Origin: DATMNI01 sp963817515
GTDB taxonomy: Bacteria; Acidobacteriota; Terriglobia; Bryobacterales; Bryobacteraceae
Assembly: GCA_963817515.1 (NCBI GenBank)
Contig: CAWFPJ010000035.1
Coordinates: 310,001-374,000 of the forward strand
Length of the DNA stretch: 64,000 bases
Direction: 5' to 3'
Of this stretch, positions 28,701 through 38,884 are shown piece after piece. How positions within the stretch are numbered: the stretch's first letter is position 1; every line of letters starts with the position of its first letter. Below the pieces are notes generated by a model. That model had not been told where the DNA came from. It worked only from the letters and a program-made list of their open reading frames with translations, and made no database searches. The position numbers and the translations under genes were made by a program.

Positions 28701-29329
28701 TCTTCCGAATGGCCGGACCCTGAACTCCCGATCGGAATTCCCATGACCGTCCCGCCGGACTGCCCGCTATAGCCCGTCACGCCCGGCTGCAGCGTGACGA
28801 ATTGCGTGGGATCCCGCGCAATGTTATTGGCCGACCCGCCCACCCCCATCGTCAAGGGCAGCGCCTGGTACAAATCGTTGCGAATGGTATAGGTCATGCT
28901 GGCGTCGACCGTGTTCAATTGCGGAGGCGCGGCCGAAACCGTCACTTGTTCCGATGCCGCCCCCACCTTGAGTTTGGCGTTGAACCCAACCACGCTGAGG
29001 GCGTCCACCAGGATGTGTTCCTGCACCAGCGATTCAAAGCCCGTGGCGGATATCGATATCTTGTATTCACCCGCCTGCAGCGGAGAGACAACATAGTTTC
29101 CTGAATCCGTTGTCTGGCGCACGTTTTCAAGACCCGTAGCCACGTTCAGGACTCTCACCGTGGCGCCTGGAATGACCGCTCCCGAGGCATCCGACACCGA
29201 ACCCTGAATCGACCCGCTGCCGCTGATGCCCCCAACCTGCGCCGCTAAAAACCCTGGCAGCACCAATACCGCTCCGAGTGTGCGCAGCAACAGCTTCGTG
29301 TTCGCATTACTTTTCTGGCTCTTGTACAT
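25786..29329 (-). CDS. TonB-dependent receptor, Oar-like (single-base frameshift near 3' end)
   Basis: A reconstructed receptor of about 1180 residues. It has a signal peptide, a carboxypeptidase-regulatory-like domain (IQGSVSDASGAVIPG, about 40-125), a plug and a barrel. The frame from 29329 ends at 25946 in out-of-frame sequence. The true C terminus (NPPAFLDVNAFVSPAAYTYG, then CDAINFLNHPIFGG, ending in FNARVSF at 25786) is in the next frame. Removing one base at about 26095 (C on the plus strand) joins GSGDLLGA to NPPAFLD. It follows the HEAT-repeat gene by 34 bases. It is the longer of the two shifted receptors and, if the shift is real, would lack its barrel end. Confidence 0.85.
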
Positions 29330-29363
29330 GCACTACCTCCTTAGTGCGGAATTTATGTTGACC

Positions 29364-31385
29364 CTACCTGCGTTTCAAAGAATCCGCGATCCGGTCCGCA
29401 GCCGCTTTGGCCTCTTTCGTTACGCCGTCGTCCTTCTGGGCCTCCTGCGCCACCTGGAGCGCTTCCGGGCACGGATAGGTGGGCAGCAGAGAAAGCACCG
29501 ACCTCTTCTCGGCCACCTGCCGCGCAAGCCCCATCGCATCTGCCAGTAATCTAGCGCTCTCCGGATTCGGGCGCTGCGCCGGTAGCGCCACCAGCTTCAG
29601 GTAACCCCGCAGCGCCAGAACCTGCAGCGCGGGGTCGGTATTGGTTTTCGCCGCCGCGAGCAGATCCGGAAGCGGAGCTGCGTCGGCCCAATCCGTGAGC
29701 GATAGTATGGAGCCCCGGACAATTTCGGGTTTCGAATCCTTGAGGCCTTCGCGCAACACGGGCAGCGCTTCAGCGTTCGAAGTCTGGCCCACGGCTTCCA
29801 ACAGGGAGAGACGGAGTTCGAGATTAGGGGCTGCCTGGTATGCCGCAATGACGACGCGGATCTGCGGCGTTTGCGACCGCTTGAGGACGGCCGCCAAAGT
29901 CTGGGTGGCGTCCCGGCGGTCGGCTGGCGTGGAGGCCTTGAGCATTTCCAGCAGGGCGGGGATCTGCTCCGGGCCGGCCGCATTCCTCAAGGCCCGGATG
30001 GCATTGCGCCGCACGTCCGGATCCGGATCGCGGACCGCCTGAACCAGGGCATCCGCCGCCGCCGGGTTGCCGCGTTCGCCCGCGGCCAGCACCAGCTCGG
30101 CCTTCACCTTACCGGTGGTGGCGCCCATGGCTTGAATGATGGCGGAATCAACACGCGGACCGCGGAGCCCCGAAAGGCTCAGACGTGCCGCGGCCTGCTC
30201 CGCGCCGTGTTCGGCACCGCGTTCGGCAACGTGTTCGGCAACGTGTTCGGCAACGTGTTCGGCAACCTGGGCGGACGCCGCCGCTTCCGCCAACAACGTC
30301 ACGTTGGTCTCATCTCCCAACTTGCCTAATCCGATGAGGGCTGCCACACGCACCGCGCTCGTGTCGCTTCGGGCGGCCTGCACCAACAGCGGTCTGGCGG
30401 TCGCGTCGCCGCGATCAGCCAAGGCAGCCAGCAGGCGCAGTTGGCCCGGCGCCGCGAGATTGGGATAGGGACGCATTAACGCAGCCGTAGTTTGCGGCCC
30501 CGGAATTTCTGCCAGAAGCCGGATCGCCGCAGCCTGTACGGCCGGGCTGGTGGAAGCGATTTCAGATGCCAGGGTCGGAAGGGCATTCTTTCCTTCGACT
30601 GAAGCCACCCCGCTCAGGGCCGCAATGCGCACCATCTCGGGCTCCTGCGGAGCAAGCAGTTTCTGATAGGCTTTCAGTGCGTCATTTTTGTCGCCGTGCG
30701 CCGCCAAACGCCCGGCGCATTGCAGGTAGGCCTCAAGCGCGCGCTGCTGTAAAGGGCCGGAGACTTTTGCGCGGGCTGCCTCCAAGGCATCGAGCGCCGG
30801 CCGGTTGGCAATTTCGCCCAATGCGAATAAAGCCGGCCCGGCCATTGCCGCATCGGACGAAGATGCCAGCGCCCCCAAGGCTGGAACCGCCTCCGCCACC
30901 CGACGCTGCCCCAGCGAGTTGATGATCCCGATTTTGACCTTACCCGAAGTTCCATTCAGAGCCGTACGCAGCGCTTCATCGGCCGCCGGGCCGGGAATGC
31001 TCGAGAGCGTATACCGCGCCATTTCCGCGGTCTCCGCGTGCGTCAACATCCCGCTCAGCACCGGCACCGACGCCTTGGTGGCGATCAGGCTCAGCTCCCG
31101 GAACGCCACTTCCTTTCCGGCCGCGGTGGCATTCGATTGTACGAATTGAAGCAGGCGTGCTTCAATCTGCTTGAGCAGTGCGGGGGAAGACTGCGAGTCT
31201 TCCACGAAACCGGTGAGTTGCGCCGGAGCCTCGCGGCTCTGGCCATATTCGTAAGCCGCGATCCTGGCCAGCAGCGCGTCCATTTCGGAGACCGTGTGCG
31301 CGGCTCGGGCGGGCGTTTGCGCCAGTGCGGCGAGGGCACACGTGAAGGTGGCGGCTACCAGTGCCAGCAATGTCTTGATCGTCAT
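29364..31385 (-). CDS. Exported HEAT-repeat protein with a VAEH tandem insert
   Basis: A 673-residue protein. A signal peptide (MTIKTLLALVAATFTCALAALAQ) is followed by continuous helical repeats of the HEAT/PBS-lyase type (for example ADALVQAVRDPDPDVRRNAIRALRN and IVRGSILSLTDWADAAPLPDLLAAA). It is probably a periplasmic scaffold; no enzymatic site is visible. Around residues 375-395 the repeat AEHV/AERG/AEHG occurs about six times, encoded by a 12-base tandem repeat. It sits 27 bases after the ThuA gene and 34 bases before a TonB receptor in one probable operon. Confidence 0.85.
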   Translation of the reverse strand: MTIKTLLALVAATFTCALAALAQTPARAAHTVSEMDALLARIAAYEYGQSREAPAQLTGFVEDSQSSPALLKQIEARLLQFVQSNATAAGKEVAFRELSLIATKASVPVLSGMLTHAETAEMARYTLSSIPGPAADEALRTALNGTSGKVKIGIINSLGQRRVAEAVPALGALASSSDAAMAGPALFALGEIANRPALDALEAARAKVSGPLQQRALEAYLQCAGRLAAHGDKNDALKAYQKLLAPQEPEMVRIAALSGVASVEGKNALPTLASEIASTSPAVQAAAIRLLAEIPGPQTTAALMRPYPNLAAPGQLRLLAALADRGDATARPLLVQAARSDTSAVRVAALIGLGKLGDETNVTLLAEAAASAQVAEHVAEHVAEHVAERGAEHGAEQAAARLSLSGLRGPRVDSAIIQAMGATTGKVKAELVLAAGERGNPAAADALVQAVRDPDPDVRRNAIRALRNAAGPEQIPALLEMLKASTPADRRDATQTLAAVLKRSQTPQIRVVIAAYQAAPNLELRLSLLEAVGQTSNAEALPVLREGLKDSKPEIVRGSILSLTDWADAAPLPDLLAAAKTNTDPALQVLALRGYLKLVALPAQRPNPESARLLADAMGLARQVAEKRSVLSLLPTYPCPEALQVAQEAQKDDGVTKEAKAAADRIADSLKRR
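30198..30267. repeat. 12-base tandem repeat inside the HEAT-repeat gene
   Basis: The unit GGCAACGTGTTC (plus strand) is repeated in tandem, perfectly for three copies and imperfectly on both sides. It encodes AEHV-type tetrapeptides in frame. It looks like slipped-strand expansion and may vary in copy number between strains. The frame is kept. Confidence 0.7.
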
Positions 31386-31412
31386 CCGAACCTCCCCGGT
31401 GCCGGCGAGGAA

Positions 31413-32334
31413 TTACTTTCCCGCCGCCAGTTTCACACTCGGCTTGCTATTGGCCTTCAGGTCGCCCAGAGCGAATTGGATGCCCGCCAGAAAATGGGCC
31501 AACATCCGCGCATCCCAAAAAACGTAAGCGTTATGACCCAGCGCGCAGTAGAACACGCGACCCTTCCCATAACTGCGGACCCAACTGATCGGGTACTCGC
31601 CATCCTCGACTGACGCAGTTGCTGGTGCAGCGGCCCTGGTTCATGTCGGTCTTCGCCACGTCAATGCTCAGCAGCGTGTGGACCTTGCCGCGCGGAGGGA
31701 TGACGGTGAAGCGGAAGATCTCTTCCGTGAACTCAAAGCCCTTTCCGCCGAACACTGCGTTGATGGGGTTCGACGGGTCGTTCACTTTTACGAAGATTTT
31801 CTCGTCGGCCGCGCGATGCGCCGCTCCCCGCGCACCCAGAATCTCGGCGAACTCGGGCCAGTCGGGTGACGCTACGCTCGATCCATGATTGGCCACCAAA
31901 CCTCCGCCGTTACGGATATAGGCCGCGAACCCCTCCCGCAGTTCGGGTGGGAAGATGTCACCCACCGTGTTATTCAGATAAACCGCATCGAACTCCTTCA
32001 ACTGGTCGGCAGACAGCAGTGAAGTATCGTGGCTGATGATGGCCTGGTACGCGCCGGTTTTCGCACCCATCAGCTCCACGGCCAGATCGGCACAGGGAAC
32101 CGAGGGATGGCCGCCCCGGTAGTCTACCACCAGCAATTTTCTCGGCTTGTGCGGCTTAGCCGGTGCCCTCGCCGGCAACGCGCTCTCCACCTTCTGGCGC
32201 TCTTCCGCAGTGACCGTGCGGCGGCCGGCCTGCTTCTTTTGCGCAGGCGCAAGGGTCTCCGGAGCGGGCGCCTGCTGCGCCAGGCCTGAGATGATTAAGG
32301 TGGCACCGAGCCAAACGGCGCAAACCGGCTTCAT
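31413..32334 (-). CDS. ThuA-domain protein, exported (single-base frameshift)
   Basis: A reconstructed protein of about 306 residues. It has a signal peptide, a basic linker, and a ThuA-like glutamine-amidotransferase fold (KLLVVDYRGGHPSVP, FDAVYLNNTVGDIF, GGGLVANHGSS and PDWPEFAEILGA). ThuA proteins act on disaccharides or 3-keto sugars in trehalose-type catabolism. The frame from 32334 breaks after about residue 240. The rest (SWVRSYGKGRVFYCALGH to KPSVKLAAGK, stop at 31413) lies in the next frame, and one extra base near 31605-31614 explains it. The restored end matches the ThuA domain at 58715-60505. It lies 18 bases after the Gfo/Idh gene, a common pairing. Confidence 0.85.
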
Positions 32335-32352
32335 GTCGGTTCTCCCGCAGTC

Positions 32353-33687
32353 TCAGGTGTACCAGGGTCCGCGCCACGGCCGGGACAGTTTTCGATTGGC
32401 CTGTTCATCGTTGATGAATTCTTCTTTGACGGGGTCCCAATGCAGTTTCCGTTTGAGCCGGACCGCGATGTCGCCCATCTGGCAGATCATTTCGTCGTGC
32501 GCCGCGGCTTCGATCGGAGAAATCGTCGGGCGGCCGGACCGGATAGAGTCCAGGAAGTTTTGTTCATGGTCGTTGCTGCGGATGACGCGATGTTCGTTGG
32601 GACCGATCACCGCCCGTACCAGCGAGTCCGGCTGCGTCTTGATGCCTTCACGGCTGACCCAGATCCAGCCTTCGCTGCCCAGCAGAATCACCCCGTTGAG
32701 GCTCTCCACGGTGCCGGCCCAATACTGCCGGTAGCGGTTCCGGGCGGCCGCCCGGTTCATGAGATTCAGCTTGACGCCATTGGCATACGTATACTCGATG
32801 TCCCAGGTGCAGATGGTATCGCGGATATCGTCCTGGTACAGGCTGCCGGTGCCCTCCACACTGACCGGCGTAGTGTGGTCGGAGTTGTTGACCCACTGCG
32901 CGAAGTCGATGTCGTGAACGCCCCACACGCCGCCGATACAACCCAGGCCGTAGTCGTAAATAGCCAGCCAGTCGACGGACGTGCGGAGATCGCTGTAAGG
33001 CACCCAGGGCGCCGGGCCCAGCCACATGTCCCAATCGAAACCCGGCGGTGGATCGGTGGGCTTTTCGGGGCCGGAAGGCGGCTGGGGACCGGAACAGCCG
33101 ATCACCACCTTCTGCAGTTGGCCGATTTTTCCGTTGCGCACCAGTTCGCAAGCGGTGCGGAAGTAGACGCTGGAGCGCTGCTGTGTGCCGAACTGGAAAG
33201 TGACACCGTAGCGCTCGACCGCGCTGCGAATCGCCTTGGCATTTTCCACCGTGAGGGCCAGCGGCTTTTCGTAGTACATGTGCTTGCCGCGGCGCGCCGC
33301 TTCGGCCCCGATGAACGGGGTCCATCGCTCGCCGGGGGCCAGCATTAAGGCGTCGATGTCCTTGCGCTCCAGCAATTCGCGAAAATCATTGTAGGTCTTG
33401 CACGCCGTGTTGCCGTATTGCCGGTCCACCAAAGTCTTGGACCGCTGGCGCGCTGTTTCCTGCACATCGCAGATGGCTAACACCTGGGCGTCCTCATGCC
33501 GGAGCAGACTGCGGACATGTCCGCCGCCCATCCGGCCAACGCCGATGCAGGCCATGGTGATGCGATCGCTGGGAGGCGTCTTGCCTTCGGCTCCCATGGC
33601 AGAAGCCGGAATGATCGCCGGAAATCCGAGAACGCCCGCCGCACCGGTGAGCGTGTCTTTTAAAAACTCACGTCTGCCGCGTTTCAT
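32353..33687 (-). CDS. Gfo/Idh/MocA-family oxidoreductase with Tat signal
   Basis: A 444-residue NAD(P)-dependent sugar oxidoreductase homologue. A twin-arginine signal (RRREFLKD-like, residues 4-11, then a hydrophobic stretch) precedes the Rossmann motif CIGVGRMGGGH (about 45-55). The EKPLALTVENAK segment (about 140-150) is the family's catalytic-Lys region. It is therefore predicted to be exported folded with cofactor. The adjacent ThuA gene suggests a sugar-oxidation/3-keto-sugar pathway. It is the first gene of the minus-strand run reaching to 20085. In the 79-base leader a TATACT -10 can be picked out near 33717, but no good -35. Confidence 0.88.
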   Translation of the reverse strand: MKRGRREFLKDTLTGAAGVLGFPAIIPASAMGAEGKTPPSDRITMACIGVGRMGGGHVRSLLRHEDAQVLAICDVQETARQRSKTLVDRQYGNTACKTYNDFRELLERKDIDALMLAPGERWTPFIGAEAARRGKHMYYEKPLALTVENAKAIRSAVERYGVTFQFGTQQRSSVYFRTACELVRNGKIGQLQKVVIGCSGPQPPSGPEKPTDPPPGFDWDMWLGPAPWVPYSDLRTSVDWLAIYDYGLGCIGGVWGVHDIDFAQWVNNSDHTTPVSVEGTGSLYQDDIRDTICTWDIEYTYANGVKLNLMNRAAARNRYRQYWAGTVESLNGVILLGSEGWIWVSREGIKTQPDSLVRAVIGPNEHRVIRSNDHEQNFLDSIRSGRPTISPIEAAAHDEMICQMGDIAVRLKRKLHWDPVKEEFINDEQANRKLSRPWRGPWYT

Positions 33688-33766
33688 GCCGACCCCCTCT
33701 GCCTTTACGGCTGCAAGTATATCACTGCGGGTGTTTGTATCTGGGGCCGGTTTTGCTGGGGTTTGA

Positions 33767-34651
33767 TTACCTCTTGGCCCCGTAGATCACGTTGACGCCG
33801 GTTTCGCCGGTGCCCCCCGCTACCGTGATGTGCAGGGTGTGGCGCTCTCCCTCATCGGAGGCCAGGAGTATGCTGCCCTGTTCGCTGTTGATGGTCACGT
33901 TAACCTTCATTCCCGCTTCCTTGCACTTGTCTTCGTAGAAGGCTTTCACTTTCGCCGGGGAATCGGTGGTGGAAAAGGCGAAGCTGCCGCCCTCACCCGT
34001 GCCGTTGCCGTCATCTCCCTTGACCGAGAATGTGCCCTTGGCCTCGGCGCCCGGGTAAGCGGGAACCCACGAAGGCAATTTACCTGCGCCGGCGCCGATC
34101 TCCACGCTGGCCGTCTTGCCATCGTCCCCAACAGCGCTGAATGTGAACTTGCCGCTCTTCGCCTGGTCGAAAGACATGGTGGCTTCTTTGCCGGTTTTCT
34201 TGTCCCTCACCGTGATCGTGCCGGCGCCATCGTCGGTACTCACCACATCCACGTCCGGGTTGGCTGCGGCCAGCAGTTTGCCGACGGCGAGTCCGGGGTT
34301 GCGCCGCATCAATTCGGGATCGAGGCCCGCCTGCCTGACCTTATGGGCGATGAACAGGCCGGTGCCGACCACCCCAATTCCGCCCAGGACAAACAACCCC
34401 AGCACGATTACCAGGACCCAGACAATGGGGTTGGTCTTGCGGGCCGCGACCGCCCCGGGGACGGGTTGAGGGGGCCCTTGTGTGAACGGTTGAGGCGCCG
34501 GTGGAGCGAACGATTGTGACGCCGGTGCATCGAACGGTTGAGGCGCAGCAGGCCCGGGGCTTGCAGGTCTGGCGGCGGCGCCTGTCGGCGTTCCGCACTG
34601 ATTACAAAACGCGCCGCTCACCGTGGCGCCACAACCGGTACAAAAAGCCAT
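33767..34651 (-). CDS. Zinc-ribbon membrane protein of unknown function
   Basis: A 294-residue protein. The N terminus is a zinc ribbon (FCTGCGATVSGAFCNQCG, Cys at about 4, 7, 16 and 19). A Pro/Ala/Gln-rich linker, one membrane helix (IVWVLVIVLGLFVLGGIGVVG, about 80-102) and a soluble domain with beta-rich text (TVRDKKTGKEATMSFDQ and similar) follow. The soluble part is probably outside the cytoplasm. The ATG at 34651 has GGAGGGAT upstream and starts the ribbon; the frame is open to 34672. I do not recognise the soluble domain as a named family. It is probably a single-gene unit. Confidence 0.75.
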   Translation of the reverse strand: MAFCTGCGATVSGAFCNQCGTPTGAAARPASPGPAAPQPFDAPASQSFAPPAPQPFTQGPPQPVPGAVAARKTNPIVWVLVIVLGLFVLGGIGVVGTGLFIAHKVRQAGLDPELMRRNPGLAVGKLLAAANPDVDVVSTDDGAGTITVRDKKTGKEATMSFDQAKSGKFTFSAVGDDGKTASVEIGAGAGKLPSWVPAYPGAEAKGTFSVKGDDGNGTGEGGSFAFSTTDSPAKVKAFYEDKCKEAGMKVNVTINSEQGSILLASDEGERHTLHITVAGGTGETGVNVIYGAKR

Positions 34652-34769
34652 AGATCCCTCCGCCCGCCCCACTAATGTACGCTACAGGCCCGCGATTGGC
34701 AATCGGCGCTTACCGCAGCTTCAAGACCGCGCCGCCGTGCCCGCCCTCGGGTCGCTATTCGCGGCGGTG

Positions 34770-37199
34770 CTACTCATATCGCAACGCGATGATGGGGTCT
34801 ATCTTCGTAGCCCGCCGCGCCGGGATATAAATGGCCAGGCCGGCGGCCGCGGCCAGTGCGATCGGGATGGCCGTGAACGTCAGGGGATCGCTAGTGGTCA
34901 CCCCGTAGATCAAGGCGGTCATCAGGCGTGCGAAGGCCCACGCAATAGGCAGACCCACCACCAGCCCGGTGGCAATGGTAATCATGCCGCGTCGGAAGAT
35001 CATCGTCAGAACGCTGCCACGCTCGGCCCCCAGAGCCATGCGGATGCCGATTTCGTGAGTCTGCTCCGAAACCAGGTAGGCCATCACCCCGTAAACTCCA
35101 ATAGCCGATAGAACCAGCGCCAGGATGCCGAAGATGCCCATCAGAACGGCCATATAGTTCAAGCCGATGGAACGGTTATGGATAGATCGTTCCATGGTGC
35201 GCATTTCGAAGATAGGCTGCTCGCGGTCCACGGAGTGGATGGCGGCCGTGACTGCCTGCGCGATCCTCAGAGGGTCGCCCGACGTGCGGATCCCAATGTC
35301 CATCCCCAGCGCCGGAGCTTGCTGAAACGGGACGTAAAGAACCCGGCGCGGTTCGCGGTCGTAGGGGCTGTGAACCGTGTCGCCCACCACTCCCACGATG
35401 GTCAGCCAGGGGCTCTTGGAATCGGCGGCGCCTAACCGGATATGTTGGCCCAGCGGCGACTGATTCTTCCACCAGCGGTCGGCCATGTGCTGGCTGATCA
35501 CGACCACTTTGGGCGCGCCGGCGCCGTCGCTCTCGCCGATCAGCCGGCCGGCCCGCAGCGGGATGCGCATGGTGTCGAAGTAAGAGGGCGTTGTCAATTG
35601 GTACATACCGTTCGGCAGCTTGTCGGGTTCCACCGGGCGGCCTTCGATGGTGAAGCCTCGCCCGCTCGAGTGATCCTGGTAGGGCAGGGCACTCACCGCA
35701 GTGGCGGAGTGGACTCCGGGAATCGCGCGCAGCCGGTCCAGCACGTCGCGATAAAAAGCAATTTTCTGGAATCCCTCATGATACTTATTGTCGGTGAGCG
35801 CCAGCCGCAGAGTCAGCAGCGTGGCCGGTTCCAGTTGCCGGCCGCTATTCACCATCATGCTGAAGCCGCGAACCATGAGACTGGCACCCACCAGCAGCAC
35901 CACGGCCAGGGCGATCTCCGCGGCCACCAGGATATTGCGCAGACGGTGGCGGGCGCCGCCCACCGAGCCGCCGCGGCCGCCTTCCTTCAGGGCGTTGGTG
36001 AGGCTGGGGCGCGAGCATTGCCAGGCGGGCGCCAGGCCGGCCAGGACACCGCTCAATACCGCGGCCAGCAGCGTGAATGCCAGCACACGGCCGTCCAGTT
36101 GGATGTCTTTCCAGCCCAGGATGTAGCGCTGGATCTCGGGGGGCATCCCGGCTTTTATAAGGCCCATTCCCCATTTCGCAATCAGCAATCCGAAGGCGGC
36201 GCCAGTGACTGAAAGGAGAATGCTTTCGGTGATCAGTTGTGCAATGACGCGCCAGCGCGAGGCGCCCAGCGCGGTCCGAACCGCCACTTCCCGCAGGCGT
36301 CCTGTGGCCCGCGCAAACTGCAGGTTGGCCACGTTGACACAAGCGATCAAAAGAACGAAAATCACCGAACCCAGCAGCATGATCAGGTACTGCCTGGTTT
36401 CGCCTTCCACCAGGAAGCGATGGACGGGCCACATCATCAGGCGCCGGCCCTTGTTGGTATCGGGATAGAGTTTTTCCAACCGCGCTCCGATACTCTCCAA
36501 TTCGGCGGACGCCTGTTCCACGGTGCGGCCGGGCTTCAAGCGCGCCGCGCCCATGAATGCATTGTTGCGGCGTGACGCGCGCTGTTCGGGAGTGAGAGCG
36601 TCGGGGGTCCAAAGTTCGGTGGCCAGCGGAAAGTCAAAGCTGGCAGGCATTATGCCAGTGACCACGTAGTTCTGATCATCCAGGCGAATGGTCTTGTTGA
36701 CGATGGCCGGGTCCGCGGCAAAACGGCGGCGCCACAGGCGGTCGCTGAGCACCACTTCACGCTCGCGGCCGGGTTGATCTTCACCTGGTTGAAAACCGCG
36801 GCCGAAGGTTGGCTGCACACCCAGGACGTCAAAGAAATTGGCGCTGGCAAGAGTCTGCAAAACGCGCTCAGGCTGGCCGCCGGCGCCGGCGATGTTGGCG
36901 AGGCCGCCCTGCCAGGCAGCGAGGCCCTCGAGAGCCGTGCTCTCGCGGCGGAAATCGTCCAGGTCGGCCGGGGTGACGCCATCGTAGTCCTGGGCGTTGT
37001 CGGGAACACGCTGCATCACCATGACCAGCGAGTCCATGTGCGGCAAGGCAACCGGCTTCCAAAGCAGCGCGTCACAGACGCTGAAAACCGCGGTAGTCGA
37101 GCCAATGCCCAGGGCCAGCGTGAGAACGGCGGTCGCGGCGAATCCCGGCGATTTGCGCAGCATGCGTTCGCCGTAGCGGATATCTTGCCATAGGTTCAT
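34770..37199 (-). CDS. ABC transporter permease of the acidobacterial ADOP (MacB/FtsX) type
   Basis: An intact 809-residue permease. It begins with the usual DIRYGxRMLRKSPGFAATAVLTLALGIGSTTAVFSV segment, followed by a MacB-type periplasmic core domain (about 55-260). Two FtsX permease blocks (about 280-420 and 690-800) come next, the first including LLIACVNVANLQFARATGRLREVAVRTALGASR. It ends with the conserved ...IDPIIALRYE. Such duplicated-FtsX permeases are greatly expanded in acidobacteria and need a separate ATPase, which is not adjacent here. No PadR gene adjoins it. The substrate is unknown. Confidence 0.9.
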   Translation of the reverse strand: MNLWQDIRYGERMLRKSPGFAATAVLTLALGIGSTTAVFSVCDALLWKPVALPHMDSLVMVMQRVPDNAQDYDGVTPADLDDFRRESTALEGLAAWQGGLANIAGAGGQPERVLQTLASANFFDVLGVQPTFGRGFQPGEDQPGREREVVLSDRLWRRRFAADPAIVNKTIRLDDQNYVVTGIMPASFDFPLATELWTPDALTPEQRASRRNNAFMGAARLKPGRTVEQASAELESIGARLEKLYPDTNKGRRLMMWPVHRFLVEGETRQYLIMLLGSVIFVLLIACVNVANLQFARATGRLREVAVRTALGASRWRVIAQLITESILLSVTGAAFGLLIAKWGMGLIKAGMPPEIQRYILGWKDIQLDGRVLAFTLLAAVLSGVLAGLAPAWQCSRPSLTNALKEGGRGGSVGGARHRLRNILVAAEIALAVVLLVGASLMVRGFSMMVNSGRQLEPATLLTLRLALTDNKYHEGFQKIAFYRDVLDRLRAIPGVHSATAVSALPYQDHSSGRGFTIEGRPVEPDKLPNGMYQLTTPSYFDTMRIPLRAGRLIGESDGAGAPKVVVISQHMADRWWKNQSPLGQHIRLGAADSKSPWLTIVGVVGDTVHSPYDREPRRVLYVPFQQAPALGMDIGIRTSGDPLRIAQAVTAAIHSVDREQPIFEMRTMERSIHNRSIGLNYMAVLMGIFGILALVLSAIGVYGVMAYLVSEQTHEIGIRMALGAERGSVLTMIFRRGMITIATGLVVGLPIAWAFARLMTALIYGVTTSDPLTFTAIPIALAAAAGLAIYIPARRATKIDPIIALRYE

Positions 37200-37286
37200 G
37201 GATGTTCCTTGTACCTAATACGCGCCGCGGGCGTGAGAAGTTCGGGGATTCTTCAACTTGCGAGACTCCCCCAAGCCGATACGCCT

Positions 37287-38820
37287 CTAATGCCTTCTTC
37301 CGAAACTCCGCCCCGGGCTCCTGCTGGGCGGATGGTAGCTGGGCGCGGGCCTCGAAGGCCTGAACGTGTGCTCCGGTTCCGCCGGCCGGCTGCTGCCCTT
37401 GCCGAACGTGCGTCCGCTATGGTCGGCGTTGGGATCTCTCACAGAGGGCGATGCGTATTTCGAATCCTTGTATCCACCGCTCTTACTGGCGTAGGTCGAA
37501 TCGCGAAATCCGCCGCTCTTGGCATACGTGCTCCCCGAATAGCTCTGCTGGGTGTGGGTGCCTTGGGTTCCGTATTTAGGCGCCTGGCCGGCAGCTGCAT
37601 CGCGTCCGTAATAGGTCTGTCCCCGGCCCTGCGAATAGCGGTAGCTATCCCATTCATAGCGGTCCAGCGGGCGGTAGTTGTGATTGAAGAGCAGGTCGCG
37701 CATGAGCGCGTATTGGCCGTAGAAGACCCAGAAACTTTGCCCGCCGTTGTTCTCCCAATGGCCGTACTGGTTGGATTGGCCCGGGGGCGCCATGTAAGCA
37801 AATCCCGCAGGCTGCGCCACGCGTTCGGCTTCGATATCGTACTTGCCGGCAGGCTTGTGCTCGATGGCCATGCCGAGATTGTTCTTCACCGACTCGAATT
37901 GGCCTGGCGAAACGTCTACCCACTTCTCATCCGCCGTGGTGGTTCCGCCCGCGGCCGAAGCGTCTGTGAGGTGGGTCCGCACGGTGCGGATTTTTTCACG
38001 CGGGCCGCGGGCTTCCAGGTCCACCAGCAGCTTGTCCCAGGAATCGTAAAGCTGCGCGCTGAGAGACCTCAACGCCTCGGCCTTTTGCGGCAACTCGGCC
38101 GCGTCCGTCTTGAGCGTATCCCCGGCAGCGAAGAATGTTGCGAAATTCAGATGCCCGTAATCGTTGGCCGCCGCCAGACGGCGCTGGTCGGCGGTTTGCT
38201 GCCACACCTGATCGCTATCGCTGACCAGGGCGCGGACCGCCGCCAGACGCGTCTCGAGGTCGGTCTTTTTTCCGGGCCAATCGGTTTCGGCCTTCTGCAC
38301 AACGGTCGCCGAGGGCCGCCAGGTCGAACGAATGAACCACGCCGTAGTCGCGCTCCATCTCGCGCACTTCCTGCGGCAAGTGCTGCTTCAGGTCAATCCA
38401 GTGGGCGGCGTCCTTCTGTACGGCGGAGGCGTCCGACAGCGCCGTGGTGCGCAGCCGGCGCTCATCCGAAAGCAGCGATTCCGCCAGTTGCCGATCCTGC
38501 CGGCGGTTGCGCTTCTCGATTCTGCCCAGTTCGTCAAGCTTGGCGGCGGCGGATTGCAGCACGCCCGCAGCACCGGCGAGCCGGTCTGAGTACTGCTGGC
38601 TGGAAGGAATCGCCTGGAACAGGATGGGCTCTGACTTGAGGTCGCGCGTGACTTCGTCCTGTGCGGCGCTGAATTGCGCGTGCGCCGCTGCCAATGCCTT
38701 TCGCTCCGTGCCGATCTGCGCCCGGACTTCGCGCGGCAGGCCATCCAGGCCCGCGAAGAGAACCACAACAATACCGATTGTTAACAAAACTGCGAGCAAA
38801 CGCAGCGTAGACTTACTCAT
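37287..38820 (-). CDS. Membrane-anchored coiled-coil protein of the PspA module (single-base frameshift), unknown function
   Basis: A reconstructed protein of about 510 residues. It has one N-terminal membrane helix (LLAVLLTIGIVVVLFAGL), a long helical and probably coiled-coil region (about 25-290), a domain with FWVFYGQYALMRDLLFNHNYRP (about 365-390), and a low-complexity Tyr/Ser/Gly tail with repeats such as SGGYKDSKYAS and FRDSTYAS. The frame from 38820 runs out of sense after GDLAALGD-like text and continues from about 38303 in the next frame. One extra base near 38304 accounts for this. It is the fourth gene after YjfI-, PspA- and YjfK-like genes, where enterobacteria have DUF350/DUF1190 genes. 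I do not recognise the family. Confidence 0.65.
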
Positions 38821-38884
38821 GAGATTTCTGCCTCAATAACGGCGCAGGCGATTTCGCCTGCGTGATTTCACTTCACTTCCGCGG

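Noticed and set aside
37209..38639. 476-residue plus-strand frame
   Set aside because: Arg/Gly-rich antisense shadow of the coiled-coil membrane protein.
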